Below the pieces are notes generated by a model that saw nothing but the letters and a program-made list of their open reading frames with translations, was not told the origin of the DNA and searched no databases. A stretch of 17,343 bases of DNA from Clostridiales bacterium (GTDB taxonomy: Bacteria; Bacillota; Clostridia; Christensenellales; Aristaeellaceae), in contig JAHZHX010000029.1 in the NCBI GenBank assembly GCA_019420065.1, forward strand, positions 1 to 17,343, written 5' to 3'. Position numbers and translations under genes: made by a program. Shown piece by piece: positions 1-7,987 of the stretch (positions are counted from its first letter, which is position 1; each line of letters opens with the position of its first letter).

Positions 1-71
1 CGAGAAAGTGTTTAGGCTGGCAGTGTCCTGCTGAAGTTTTTTTCGGAAAAGTGTTCGCTTGACTTGACAAT
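1..71. other. Unassigned sequence at the left edge, next to the broken radical SAM gene
   Basis: No gene is recognisable here. On the minus strand this stretch should encode the continuation of the radical SAM protein that starts at 215. Instead the frame stops at 72-74 and none of the three frames beyond it gives residues I recognise from that family. Two of the minus-strand frames stay open to the edge, so a frameshift is not formally excluded. A tandem TTGAC element (TTGACTTGACAA, 59-70) lies exactly at the point where the family similarity ends. It may mark the end of an inserted element, but too little sequence is present to show terminal repeats or a target duplication. Confidence 0.3.
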
Positions 72-215
72 TCACACCTCAATATCCTCAAAGGCATGCT
101 TCATCCGATAACAAGCGCTGCGGCTGTCGCAGTAAATACAGCCATGCGTACAGCCGCGATAAAGATTCATTCCGTTTTGGGCGGAAAGGATCCCCTTTAC
201 ACTGGTAAAATGCAT
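72..215 (-). pseudogene. Broken N-terminus of an SPL-like radical SAM protein (47 codons)
   Basis: Translating the minus strand from the ATG at 215 gives 47 residues and then TGA at 74-72. Residues 18-36 read LYRGCTHGCIYCDSRSACY, which holds the radical SAM CxxxCxxC iron-sulphur motif (C22, C26, C29). The flanking residues resemble spore-photoproduct-lyase-like (SPL family) radical SAM proteins of Clostridia, which normally run to several hundred residues. Those enzymes use a 4Fe-4S cluster to cleave S-adenosylmethionine and start a radical reaction; the substrate of this relative is not known to me. A GAGG ribosome site (224-221) lies 5 nt before the ATG. The ATG is 12 nt after the stop of the double-VWA gene, so it reads as the last gene of the same operon. 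The product lacks nearly the whole enzyme barrel and should be inactive unless the break is a sequence or assembly error. Confidence 0.8.
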
Positions 216-227
216 GCAGACCTCGTT

Positions 228-2924
228 TTACAGTATTTTTTTATTCTGCTTTGCGTCCAGCAGCCGCTGCGCCGTTTCTGAAGGCGCGGTCTCCGGCTGC
301 TTTTTCTTATTGGATAAACGAACGGGCTGCGGCATTTTGCGTTCAGGCGTTTTTTCTTCCTTAACGGGCCGCAGTTTCAGGTATTTTTCCAGCGCCGCAT
401 CCCAGCTCAGCCGCCGCAGGGCAACGTCCAGCACCATCGTTACCAGCAGCGCCCACAAAAGGCCCTGCGTCAGCTCCACGCGCCGGTACGCGCCGCTTCC
501 CGGCTGCTGCAAAAGCTCCTTCGCATCCGTTATCATCCGGCCGCCCGTCAGCTCCGCCAGCTGTGAAAGCGTTCCCTCGCCGTCCTGCAGGCGCAGATCA
601 TATTCCTGCGTATAACCGTTCACCGCGCCGCCTTCCATCACGCGCATGAGCTGCCCATCCCCGGTATGCTGCTCCACGCGCAGGGCATATGCCCCCTGCT
701 GCGTACAGCCGATCTCCCCGGTATACACCCCCAGCGCCGTTTCGGTCAGCTGCGTTTCTTCCTGTGTTCCATCCGGCAGCAGCGCAAGCAGACGCGTTTC
801 CAGCGCCGCGCCTCCCTCAGGCGCGGTGTATGTGATATGCAGCGCGCCGCCGCTTTGCTCGCTTGCCAATTCGCCACTGCGCTGATAAGCCGGCAGCACA
901 TAAGCCGCCATGCCGCCATAGAAGGCCGCCGCCTCGTTCCAGGCAAGCAGCTCCTGCGTCCAGGCGCCGCGGCTGTCCCCCATAAAGCACAGCACGCGCC
1001 CCGCGCCGTACTGCCACCAGGCCAGCAGGGGATCCTCCCGGTCGCTGCACAGCTCCACCGTAGCCAGATTTTTTTCGGTCGCCGCCAAATATCCCGTCAT
1101 ATGCGGAAAGCCGTCAAAATCCGTCAGCACCGATTCATGCGTAATCACCGGCGTAAAGACGCGGTTCTGCACATAGGAACCGGACATCAGATACGTTTCC
1201 TTGGTAAAGATTTTAGGCAGATTGTCAAACTCATCCGCCGCGTAAAAGCGCCCCTCGCCGCGCTGTGCCAGCGCGCGCAGCAGCGTCTGATTCGCGCCGC
1301 TACCCACGGCCACGGTCGTCAGCGTTACGCCATTTTCCCGCGCCGTATCCGCCAGGCCAGCATAGCCCGAATCCGCCGCTTCGCCGTCGGTCAAAAAGAT
1401 GATGTGCTTCTGACGCGCTTCGGTGTTCATCAGCGCGTTTACCGCCTCGTACAGCGGCGTGTAAAACGCCGTGCCGCCGCCTGAGCGAATGGTGCCAATC
1501 TGCGCCTGAATGGCCGCCGCGTCCTCCACGTTTTGCAGCGGCACCACCCACTTGGCCGCGTCGTCAAAGGCGATCACCCCCACCTGATCGTTGGGCGTAA
1601 GCACCTCGGTCGCGCGCATGGCCGCTTCCTTGGCCATTTCCATCCGCGTCGTGCCAAACATCCCGCCCGACATCGAGCCTGATTTATCGATCACCAGCAT
1701 CAGCGCCAGCGAGGGCATATCCAGCTTGCTGCGCACGTCAATGCTGACCGGCAGCATATCCTCCAGCAGCGTGCCCCGGTATCCGCCCAGAGCATAGCTG
1801 CTGTCGCCGCCGATCACGCATAGCCCGCGCCCCAGCAGCCGTACCGCATCGCCAAGCGCCTGCCACTGCCGCTCGGCCGCCGCGTCATAATCCACATTGA
1901 CCAGGACAATCGCGTCATACGCGCGCAGCGCCTCGGCTTCAGTCGGCAAAAAGGACGGCAGCACCGTTTCATGCTGCATCCCGGCAGCCGTCAGCATGCG
2001 GCTCATCTCGCTGCCCTCGCCTTGTCTTCCTTCCACAAGCAGCACCTGCGGCGCGCCCTGAACGTATACATACGCGCCCATGCTGTCGTTCTGCGTGCAT
2101 TCGTCGCCCTGCGCGATCAGTCTGGCCTCGTAGGTAACTACTCCCTGCGCAACCGCCACATCACGGAACACAAAGGTATTTTCACCCCTGCGCAGCGTCA
2201 CCTCGCGCGAAGCAACCGGCGTGCGGTTCTGGTACAGCACCAGCGTGCCCGCGGTATCCAGGCTGCTGTCCACCTGCACCGAAACCGAAAAAGCCTGCCC
2301 CGCATAGGCCGTGGACGGCAGCTTGATCTGCGTGACCTGCGCGTCGGGAACCGCCTGCGCCGACAGCTGCATCACGTCCACGGCAATATTGCGGGCGCGC
2401 AGCATTTCCGCCGCCGCGCGGATATCATCGGTCAGGCCGTCGGAAAGTACGGCGATCCGTCCGGCGCTTTCGGCGGGCAGCAGCGCGCCGGCCAGCGTCA
2501 GCGCTCCGCTCAGGCAGCTCTGCTGCGTATCCACCGCCGTGTTCACGCCGTCAAACGCGGGCGAAGCAGACAGCGGCGTTTCCACCATGGCGTTTCCGCC
2601 AAAGGCGATCACGCCCGCGTCCACGCGCGGATGCTTGTTTTCTATTGCCGTTTGAACGCTGCGCGTAATTTGCTCCCGCAGCGTCCGCGCCGAATCCGAC
2701 GCGTCGATCAAAAGCCAGGCCGCGCCGTTGCCGCCCGGCAGCAAAACGGAAGGCGCGGCCAGCGCCAGCACGCAAAGCCCCACCAGCACGCAGCGCACGC
2801 CCATCGTCACGCGGCGCTTCAAATGCGCATTGCCGCGGCGCGTATGCCGGTCAATCAGGTATACCAGAAAAATATATGCGGGCAGCAGCCCCAAGAGCGC
2901 CGGATGCAAAAGCTCAAGCGACAC
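228..2924 (-). CDS. Large membrane protein with two VWA domains and an amidotransferase-like segment
   Basis: This 898-aa protein has two N-terminal membrane segments (about 5-24 and 43-62) and one near the C-terminus (about 815-838), followed by a basic, Lys-rich cytoplasmic tail. Two von Willebrand A domains are visible. The first (about 68-190) has the metal-binding DxSxS at D74-S76-S78 and a later Asp in LSDG (D162). The second (about 405-580) has a full MIDAS: D413-S415-S417, Thr485 and D513. Between them lie a beta-rich Ig-like stretch (about 195-285) and a class I glutamine-amidotransferase-like segment (about 290-395) that seems to resume after VWA2 (about 640-690), so VWA2 may be inserted in it. 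I see no convincing Cys-His-Glu amidotransferase triad, so this fold probably binds rather than catalyses. The start is GTG at 2924, with a GGGGGGTGAG ribosome site, and overlaps the preceding stop by 11 nt. It probably acts at the outer face of the membrane with the MoxR ATPase encoded upstream; the substrate is unknown. Confidence 0.85.
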   Translation of the reverse strand: MSLELLHPALLGLLPAYIFLVYLIDRHTRRGNAHLKRRVTMGVRCVLVGLCVLALAAPSVLLPGGNGAAWLLIDASDSARTLREQITRSVQTAIENKHPRVDAGVIAFGGNAMVETPLSASPAFDGVNTAVDTQQSCLSGALTLAGALLPAESAGRIAVLSDGLTDDIRAAAEMLRARNIAVDVMQLSAQAVPDAQVTQIKLPSTAYAGQAFSVSVQVDSSLDTAGTLVLYQNRTPVASREVTLRRGENTFVFRDVAVAQGVVTYEARLIAQGDECTQNDSMGAYVYVQGAPQVLLVEGRQGEGSEMSRMLTAAGMQHETVLPSFLPTEAEALRAYDAIVLVNVDYDAAAERQWQALGDAVRLLGRGLCVIGGDSSYALGGYRGTLLEDMLPVSIDVRSKLDMPSLALMLVIDKSGSMSGGMFGTTRMEMAKEAAMRATEVLTPNDQVGVIAFDDAAKWVVPLQNVEDAAAIQAQIGTIRSGGGTAFYTPLYEAVNALMNTEARQKHIIFLTDGEAADSGYAGLADTARENGVTLTTVAVGSGANQTLLRALAQRGEGRFYAADEFDNLPKIFTKETYLMSGSYVQNRVFTPVITHESVLTDFDGFPHMTGYLAATEKNLATVELCSDREDPLLAWWQYGAGRVLCFMGDSRGAWTQELLAWNEAAAFYGGMAAYVLPAYQRSGELASEQSGGALHITYTAPEGGAALETRLLALLPDGTQEETQLTETALGVYTGEIGCTQQGAYALRVEQHTGDGQLMRVMEGGAVNGYTQEYDLRLQDGEGTLSQLAELTGGRMITDAKELLQQPGSGAYRRVELTQGLLWALLVTMVLDVALRRLSWDAALEKYLKLRPVKEEKTPERKMPQPVRLSNKKKQPETAPSETAQRLLDAKQNKKIL

Positions 2925-4680
2925 GGCGGCTCACCCCCCATTCTACCAGCAGCAGCGCCAGGAAGGCCAGCAGCACGTAAAACGTAACTTCCTCTCCCGC
3001 CGCCGTTTGCAGCCGTGCCGTCACCGCCACGCCGCCCAGGCTGCCCACCGCGCGCACGTCGCTCTCCGCCGTGTCCATATGCACGGCAAAGCGCACCGCG
3101 CGCTGCGCGCCGCTTTCATCATCGATCCGCAGGGTATATACGCCCTGCTCCATGGTATCGTCCGTCACCGAACCGGGAACGCATTCCTCCCACCGCCCGG
3201 AGGGAAGCATCAATTCCATGCGCGCGGCCCGCGCCGCATACGGCAGCGTCACAGTCTCGCCGCAGATGATCCCCTCCAGCGCCTGCCGCGTTTCGGGCAA
3301 AAGATAGGCAAGAATGTTCTGCATCAGCACCGGGAAATCGCCCTTGAGCGGCAAATTGCTGTCATGCAGATCAAAGCCCAGCACCGCCGCCCGGCGGCCC
3401 GCCGTCTCCGTTACCGCCAGCAGCGTATCCTCCTGCCAGCGCAGCACGGCCTGGCCGCCCATAAGCGGCGTATAGCAGCGCAGCGCCATATCATCAAGCA
3501 GCAGGTTCCGGGTCATTTCCTGCGCCGCCGCGCCATAGGCAGCGCGCAGCATGCCCGGCGCCGTTTTTTCCTGCGCGCAGGCAATATCATCCACCGCGCC
3601 GCCCGGCGCTACGGCCAGCACCGCGCCCTGCGCAGGCAGGTTCTCCGGCAGCGCTCCGTCAAACACGTACAGATCAATATCGCCCATTTCCTGCGCCTCC
3701 TGAACGGTAGTGCGCAAGAGCGCAATATCCTTGCGCAAAAGAAGCGCCTTTTCCAGGAATATATTCTCGCCCGCCAGCGCCACGCGGTACACGCTTTCGC
3801 CCTGCGCGGTATACCAGCGCTCGTTATCCGCCGCGATAGCGTCCTCCTGGGCAATGCATACGCGCAGCGTGTCAAACTCCGGGGGCGACTGCATCACTAC
3901 CGAGCGTATTTCCCCCGCCTCCAAAGACAGCCCCGCCATATCGCACAGCGCGCCGTCGGCATACAGCTCCAGCGTAAGCTCCGCCGCCGCGCCGTAATTG
4001 GCCACCCGCGCGAAAGCCTGCCCGTCCGCCGCCGAGAGCGACAGCACCGCGCGGTTATCCGCGCCCTGACCCACGCGCACCACCTGCACCGCGCCGGCGC
4101 TTTCATAATCATCGGAAAACACGATGATGTTCAGCCCTTCAACGTCGCGCCGCATGGCCAATGCCAGCGACACCGCGCCGTCCATATCCGCCGCGCCGTT
4201 CTCGGCCCGCAAAGCCGAAATAACGCCGCGCACGCGGTTCAGGTCCGCGCTGCGGGTAATGCGCGTCTCCATGGCGCGGCCCGCGGCCAGCACCGTGACC
4301 CGGTCGCCCTCGTGCATGCCGTCCAGCAGCGCCAGCGCCTTGCGCTGCGCCGCCTCCAGGCGCGTGCCGCTTCCCTCCCGCGCCTGCATGCTGGCGGAAA
4401 GGTCAAACACCATCACCGTTTCCCCGCGCATGCCGCCGCTGACGGCGGGACGCATCAGCGCCAGCACCAGCAAAAGCGCCAGCAGCATCTGCAAAAAATA
4501 CAGCAGGTTTTTTTTCAGCTTCTGGAAGGGACGGGAAGCCAGCTGCTCGTTGGCGGACAGCTTCCACAGCAAAAGGCTGGGCACCTGTACGCTTTTGCTG
4601 CGGCGGCGCAGCAAATACAGCGCCGTAATCAGCGCCAGGCTCAAAAGTCCCCAAATTCCCGCCGGATACAGCCACTGCAT
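2914..4680 (-). CDS. BatA-like VWA membrane protein
   Basis: The 588-aa product begins with the double-anchor N-terminus typical of BatA/aerotolerance-type proteins: a membrane segment at about 8-24, a basic linker containing VPSLLLWKL, and a second segment at about 58-77. A VWA domain follows (about 87-200), with DxSxS at D93-S95-S97 and a distal Asp in FSDD. The usual MIDAS Thr is not evident: the matching place reads GAADMDGAV, so metal binding may be weaker. The middle and C-terminal part is a long predicted extracytoplasmic region and ends in a third membrane segment (about 563-581) and a short basic tail. Family members work with MoxR ATPases and DUF58 proteins, and both are encoded just upstream. 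The ATG at 4680 has an AAGGAG site 9 nt before it and lies 13 nt after the DUF58 stop. The 3' end overlaps the next gene by 11 nt, which suggests translational coupling. Confidence 0.88.
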   Translation of the reverse strand: MQWLYPAGIWGLLSLALITALYLLRRRSKSVQVPSLLLWKLSANEQLASRPFQKLKKNLLYFLQMLLALLLVLALMRPAVSGGMRGETVMVFDLSASMQAREGSGTRLEAAQRKALALLDGMHEGDRVTVLAAGRAMETRITRSADLNRVRGVISALRAENGAADMDGAVSLALAMRRDVEGLNIIVFSDDYESAGAVQVVRVGQGADNRAVLSLSAADGQAFARVANYGAAAELTLELYADGALCDMAGLSLEAGEIRSVVMQSPPEFDTLRVCIAQEDAIAADNERWYTAQGESVYRVALAGENIFLEKALLLRKDIALLRTTVQEAQEMGDIDLYVFDGALPENLPAQGAVLAVAPGGAVDDIACAQEKTAPGMLRAAYGAAAQEMTRNLLLDDMALRCYTPLMGGQAVLRWQEDTLLAVTETAGRRAAVLGFDLHDSNLPLKGDFPVLMQNILAYLLPETRQALEGIICGETVTLPYAARAARMELMLPSGRWEECVPGSVTDDTMEQGVYTLRIDDESGAQRAVRFAVHMDTAESDVRAVGSLGGVAVTARLQTAAGEEVTFYVLLAFLALLLVEWGVSRRVA

Positions 4681-4693
4681 CGTCCAAAACTCC

Positions 4694-5548
4694 TTATCCG
4701 ATCAGCCCCGCGCGCGACAGGCTGCGCAGCGCCGTTTCTTCCATATCCATCCCGGAAGACAGCATCAAATATGTCATATCCCGCGCATGGCAAAAGGCCT
4801 GCGCGCCGTGCAGCATCTCCTGCAGCGCCCGCCGGTACTGCGCCATGGCGCCGCTGTCTGCCGTGAACTCGCGCGCCTCCCCCGTTTCGCTGTCAATCAG
4901 GCGTACCATGTCCGTCAGATCCGGGTTCAGCTCCCAGGGGGAGAGCAGCTGCAAAACGCTGGTTTCCTGCTTTTTATATTGCAGCGCCTTGAGCGCCGTT
5001 TCATAGCCGTCGCCGCTCATCAGATCGCTCAGCAGCACGCTGATCCCCCGTCCGTTCAGCGGCAGGCGCGGCAAAAGAGCGGACAGGCGCGTTTCGCCCC
5101 GCGGCCGCTGCGACAGGAGGAACTGCGTCAAGCGCATGAAGCCCGGCCGCCCCCGCAAGGGCTCGCAATGCGTTTCATCCTCTCTGAGCACATAGACCGT
5201 GACCCGGTCGCCCCCGCGCAGCGCCAAATATCCCAGCAGCTGGCACAATTCCTGCGCCATCTGCCACTTGCCGCCAAAGTCCATGGAAGCGCTTGCGTCC
5301 AGCAGGAGATTGACCTGCGTTTCCTGTTCTTCCATGAACAGCTTCAAAAACAAGCGTTCAAAGCGGGCATACGCATTCCAGTCCACGCGGCGCAGATCAT
5401 CGCCGGGCGCATACTCCCGAAAGTCGGAAAATTCCACCGAGCTGCCCAGCGCCCGCGAGCGCCGCAGTCCCCCCGCGCCGCCATGAGCAGGCGAGCGCAT
5501 TTTCAGCTGCATGGCGTCCAGCCGCCGCAAAAACGCTTCGCTCAGCAT
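4694..5548 (-). CDS. DUF58 family protein
   Basis: This 284-aa soluble protein carries the DUF58 signature GSSVEFSDFREYAPGDDLRR at residues 35-54, followed by VDWNAYAR (55-62). The sequence then enters a VWA-like fold with DASAS at 84-88 (D84, S86, S88). It has no membrane segment, so it is the short, cytoplasmic form found in Bat-type operons rather than the longer membrane-anchored form. DUF58 proteins are almost always encoded beside MoxR ATPases and are thought to be their partners or adaptors; the exact biochemical role is not established. The ATG at 5548 overlaps the MoxR stop by 7 nt, as expected for two subunits made in a fixed ratio. The next gene (BatA-like) starts 13 nt after its stop. 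Confidence 0.93.
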   Translation of the reverse strand: MLSEAFLRRLDAMQLKMRSPAHGGAGGLRRSRALGSSVEFSDFREYAPGDDLRRVDWNAYARFERLFLKLFMEEQETQVNLLLDASASMDFGGKWQMAQELCQLLGYLALRGGDRVTVYVLREDETHCEPLRGRPGFMRLTQFLLSQRPRGETRLSALLPRLPLNGRGISVLLSDLMSGDGYETALKALQYKKQETSVLQLLSPWELNPDLTDMVRLIDSETGEAREFTADSGAMAQYRRALQEMLHGAQAFCHARDMTYLMLSSGMDMEETALRSLSRAGLIG

Positions 5549-6522
5549 GGCGCGCCCGCATCCAGCAATTCTTCAATAATATCGTCCGGCGTGCGCCCCT
5601 GCGCCATGCCCTCAAAATTCAGGGCGACGCGGTGGCGCAGGCAGGGCTTGGCCAGCGCGCGGATATCCTCAAAGGATACGTTGAAGCGCCCCTGCGACAG
5701 CGCCCGCACGCGGGAGGCCGAAAGCAGCGCCTGCGCCGCGCGGGGGCTGGCGCCAAAGCGCAGATATTCCCGCGCCGCCGCCGGACTCTCGGCGATTTCC
5801 GGATGGGTGTTGAGAATCAGCTGCAAGGCATACTGCTGCACGGCCTGCGCTGCGGGCACGGCGCGGGCAATGGCGCGCAGGCGCAGAATCGTTTCGCCGT
5901 CCGCCACGGCCTGGGCCTGCGCTTCCGCGCCGGTGGTGGTCATGTTCACGATTTCATCCAGCTCCGCCAGCGTGGGGAAGGGCACCAGCACCTTGAACAA
6001 GAAGCGGTCCAGCTGCGCCTCGGGCAGAGGATACGTGCCTTCCTGCTCGACCGGGTTCTGCGTGGCCAGCACAAAGTACGGCTCCTGCATGGGACGCGAT
6101 ACGCCGCCCACCGTAACCGAATGCTCCTGCATGGCCTCCAGCAGGGCCGACTGCGTTTTGGGCGTAGCGCGGTTGATTTCATCCGCCAATACAATGGAGG
6201 CAAACAGCGGTCCCGGCTGGAATTCAAAAGCGTTGCCCCGCTCGCCCTTGACGATGATGTTCGTGCCGGTAATATCGGCCGGCATCAGATCGGGCGTAAA
6301 CTGAATGCGCGAAAAGGGCAGATTCAGCACATGCGACAGCGCCCGCACCAGGCGCGTTTTCCCCAGGCCCGGCACGCCCTCCAGCAGCACGTTGCCGCCT
6401 GCCACCAGCGCCAGCACCAGATGCTCCACTACCTCCTGCTGCCCGACGATCTCCTTGCCGATCTCGCTGCGGATCGTTTGCAGCTGCGTGCCAAATGCGC
6501 GGATTTCCTGCTCGGAAGCCAT
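5542..6522 (-). CDS. MoxR family AAA+ ATPase
   Basis: The 326-aa product is a complete MoxR-type AAA+ ATPase. Visible motifs in order are Walker A GVPGLGKT (49-56), the MoxR-typical FTPDLMPADITG (75-86), Walker B VLADE (111-115, with D114 and E115), sensor 1 Asn in ATQNP (N156), an arginine in LDRF (R173) that may be the finger, and sensor 2 in GASPRAAQAL near the C-terminal lid. The length is normal for the family. These ATPases form hexameric rings and act as chaperones or help insert metals and cofactors, often together with VWA proteins. It is followed at once by DUF58 and two VWA genes. The ATG at 6522 has an AAGGAG site 7-8 nt before it, the strongest ribosome site inside the cluster. 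It starts 13 nt after the stop of the upstream membrane protein. Confidence 0.96.
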   Translation of the reverse strand: MASEQEIRAFGTQLQTIRSEIGKEIVGQQEVVEHLVLALVAGGNVLLEGVPGLGKTRLVRALSHVLNLPFSRIQFTPDLMPADITGTNIIVKGERGNAFEFQPGPLFASIVLADEINRATPKTQSALLEAMQEHSVTVGGVSRPMQEPYFVLATQNPVEQEGTYPLPEAQLDRFLFKVLVPFPTLAELDEIVNMTTTGAEAQAQAVADGETILRLRAIARAVPAAQAVQQYALQLILNTHPEIAESPAAAREYLRFGASPRAAQALLSASRVRALSQGRFNVSFEDIRALAKPCLRHRVALNFEGMAQGRTPDDIIEELLDAGAPC

Positions 6523-6535
6523 ATCGATCTCTCCT

Positions 6536-7987
6536 TCAATCCGTTAATGCGCTAAAATATTCATTGATCCAATCGCGGGCATAGGCGGGAAGCGCCGCCT
6601 CCTGCGCGCGCTGCACGGCGGTATCGCAGTATTCGCCCGCCACCTGATCGTAGGGAACGCCGCCCTCCGCCGTGCCAAGACCGGGAGCAAGCGTCAGCTC
6701 CATGGAATCGCCCTGTTCGCTTACCCGGCCCGTGCTTTGGGTGATTTGCCCGCCGTCGCCCAGCCGCGTAGGATCGTAAATGGACTCATACTGTCCCAGC
6801 TTATACTGCGGCGCGCCATGCAAAGCCGTCCTCGCGGATCCGCTGCCGCCGTTTTCCTCATTGGTACTGCCCATTCCGGCGCCGGAGCCTTGTCCCTGAC
6901 CTTGGCCCATTCCCTGGCCTTGGCCCTGGCCACCGCCCTGGCCCTGCGCGGATGCCTGCGTTTGCTGGCTGCTGCCGCCCGGCATGCCGGCCGCCGCCTT
7001 CACGCCTTGCAGCGCGGATGCAATCTGCGCCGCCGACGCGTTCATCTCTCCCAAAGCCTGCGCCGCGCCGGCAATGCTTCCCTGGCTGACGGCCTGAGCA
7101 GCATTCTGCAAAGCCTGCCGGGCCGCGCCGCTCTGGGCGCTTTGAGCGGCGTTTTGCAGCTGCTGCGTCAGCTGCGCGGCGTCGCTTTGCGCCATGGCCT
7201 TCTCCAACGCCTCCTGCATGGACTGAGCGGATGCGTTCAACGCCTGCGCCGCCGCGTCCATCCCTGCCTGCCGCAAGGCCTGCGCAAGATCGTTTTGCCC
7301 CTCCCGCAGCCATTTTTCCATCTGCTGCTGCGCCTGGCTGACGGCGCTGAGCGCCTCGCGCGTATCGCGCGCCGTCGCCGTTTTGCGCGCCAGCTCGCCC
7401 AGCATACGGCGCAGCTCCCGCATGGTCTCCGCGTCCAAACGCTCGTCTTCAAGCGTCTGCGTCAGCTTGTCCAGCTGCCGCGCCGGTTCGGCCATACGCT
7501 GGCGAAACTGCTCCCAGGCGCGAAGCACCCGATCCTGCGGATTGACGGCAAACATCAGCGCCGCGCAGATCAGCAGGCACGCGCCCGCCGCTGCCAACGG
7601 CGCCGCCTGGACCCGCAGCGGCAGCGCCCGGCGCACGTCCAGCGCCGCCAGCGTCCGCTTTGCATCCTCGCGCTGAAGACGGGCCATTTCGTCCGTCCGC
7701 CCCGTCAGCAAAAGCGCCGTCTGCGCCCGCTCCTGCAAACCGCACCGATCCGCCGCGCGCGCCGCCGTCATCCATTTCACCGGGAAAAAGGCATAAGCGC
7801 ATGCCGTCAGCGGCGCCAGCGCCGCCGAAACGGCCAGCAGCATGCCCCGCATGGGCAGCGGCGCAAAAAAAGACAGCGCCATCACCCCGGCGGCCGCAAT
7901 GCCCGCCGCCATTGCGCCCCAGCAAAGCCCCTTCACGGCGCGCTGACAGCGCAGCCGCCGCTTCACGGGCAAAAGTGCTTTTTTCAT
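6536..7987 (-). CDS. Membrane protein with long helical Gln/Ala region and Gly-Gln repeat, MoxR-associated
   Basis: I recognise the architecture but not a named function. The 483 residues contain a basic N-terminus, two membrane segments (about 20-43 and 47-68), a third at about 129-147, and a long Gln/Ala/Glu-rich helical, probably coiled-coil region (about 155-340). A Gly-Gln low-complexity linker (about 348-373) follows, then a C-terminal tail. The tail contains LTLAPGLG and a segment beginning VPYDQVAGEY and ending ARDWINEYFSAL. As I recall, a similar motif (Val-Pro, a Tyr, a Pro-helix, then Tyr-Phe-x-x-Leu) ends other MoxR-linked membrane proteins, and it may be the partner-contact segment. 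The layout resembles DUF4175-type proteins, but I cannot confirm membership. The start ATG at 7987 overlaps the permease stop as ATGA, and its stop lies 13 nt before the MoxR start. A tether between the ABC transporter and the MoxR ring is a reasonable inference. Confidence 0.8.
   Translation of the reverse strand: MKKALLPVKRRLRCQRAVKGLCWGAMAAGIAAAGVMALSFFAPLPMRGMLLAVSAALAPLTACAYAFFPVKWMTAARAADRCGLQERAQTALLLTGRTDEMARLQREDAKRTLAALDVRRALPLRVQAAPLAAAGACLLICAALMFAVNPQDRVLRAWEQFRQRMAEPARQLDKLTQTLEDERLDAETMRELRRMLGELARKTATARDTREALSAVSQAQQQMEKWLREGQNDLAQALRQAGMDAAAQALNASAQSMQEALEKAMAQSDAAQLTQQLQNAAQSAQSGAARQALQNAAQAVSQGSIAGAAQALGEMNASAAQIASALQGVKAAAGMPGGSSQQTQASAQGQGGGQGQGQGMGQGQGQGSGAGMGSTNEENGGSGSARTALHGAPQYKLGQYESIYDPTRLGDGGQITQSTGRVSEQGDSMELTLAPGLGTAEGGVPYDQVAGEYCDTAVQRAQEAALPAYARDWINEYFSALTD
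6869..6946 (-). repeat. In-gene Gly-Gln repeat (26 codons)
   Basis: Inside the 483-aa membrane protein gene, 26 codons encode mostly alternating Gly and Gln with a few Met, Ser and Ala. The DNA is built from short CTGGCC/TTGGCC units. It looks like a flexible linker between the helical region and the conserved C-terminal tail. Such tracts can change length by slippage between strains. Confidence 0.85.

Noticed and set aside
96..281. Plus-strand open frame of 61 codons
   Set aside because: It is the complement of the radical SAM fragment and has no recognisable features.
2728..4866. Plus-strand open frame of 712 codons, and similar ones at 4124-6304 and 9281-11944
   Set aside because: They lie antisense to genes with clear motifs, are rich in Arg, His, Gln and Ala as expected for GC-rich shadows, and show no domain or signal sequence.
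6869..6946. Short repeated units that could suggest a CRISPR or other DNA repeat array
   Set aside because: The units are codon-phased Gly-Gln coding sequence within an intact gene, without spacers.
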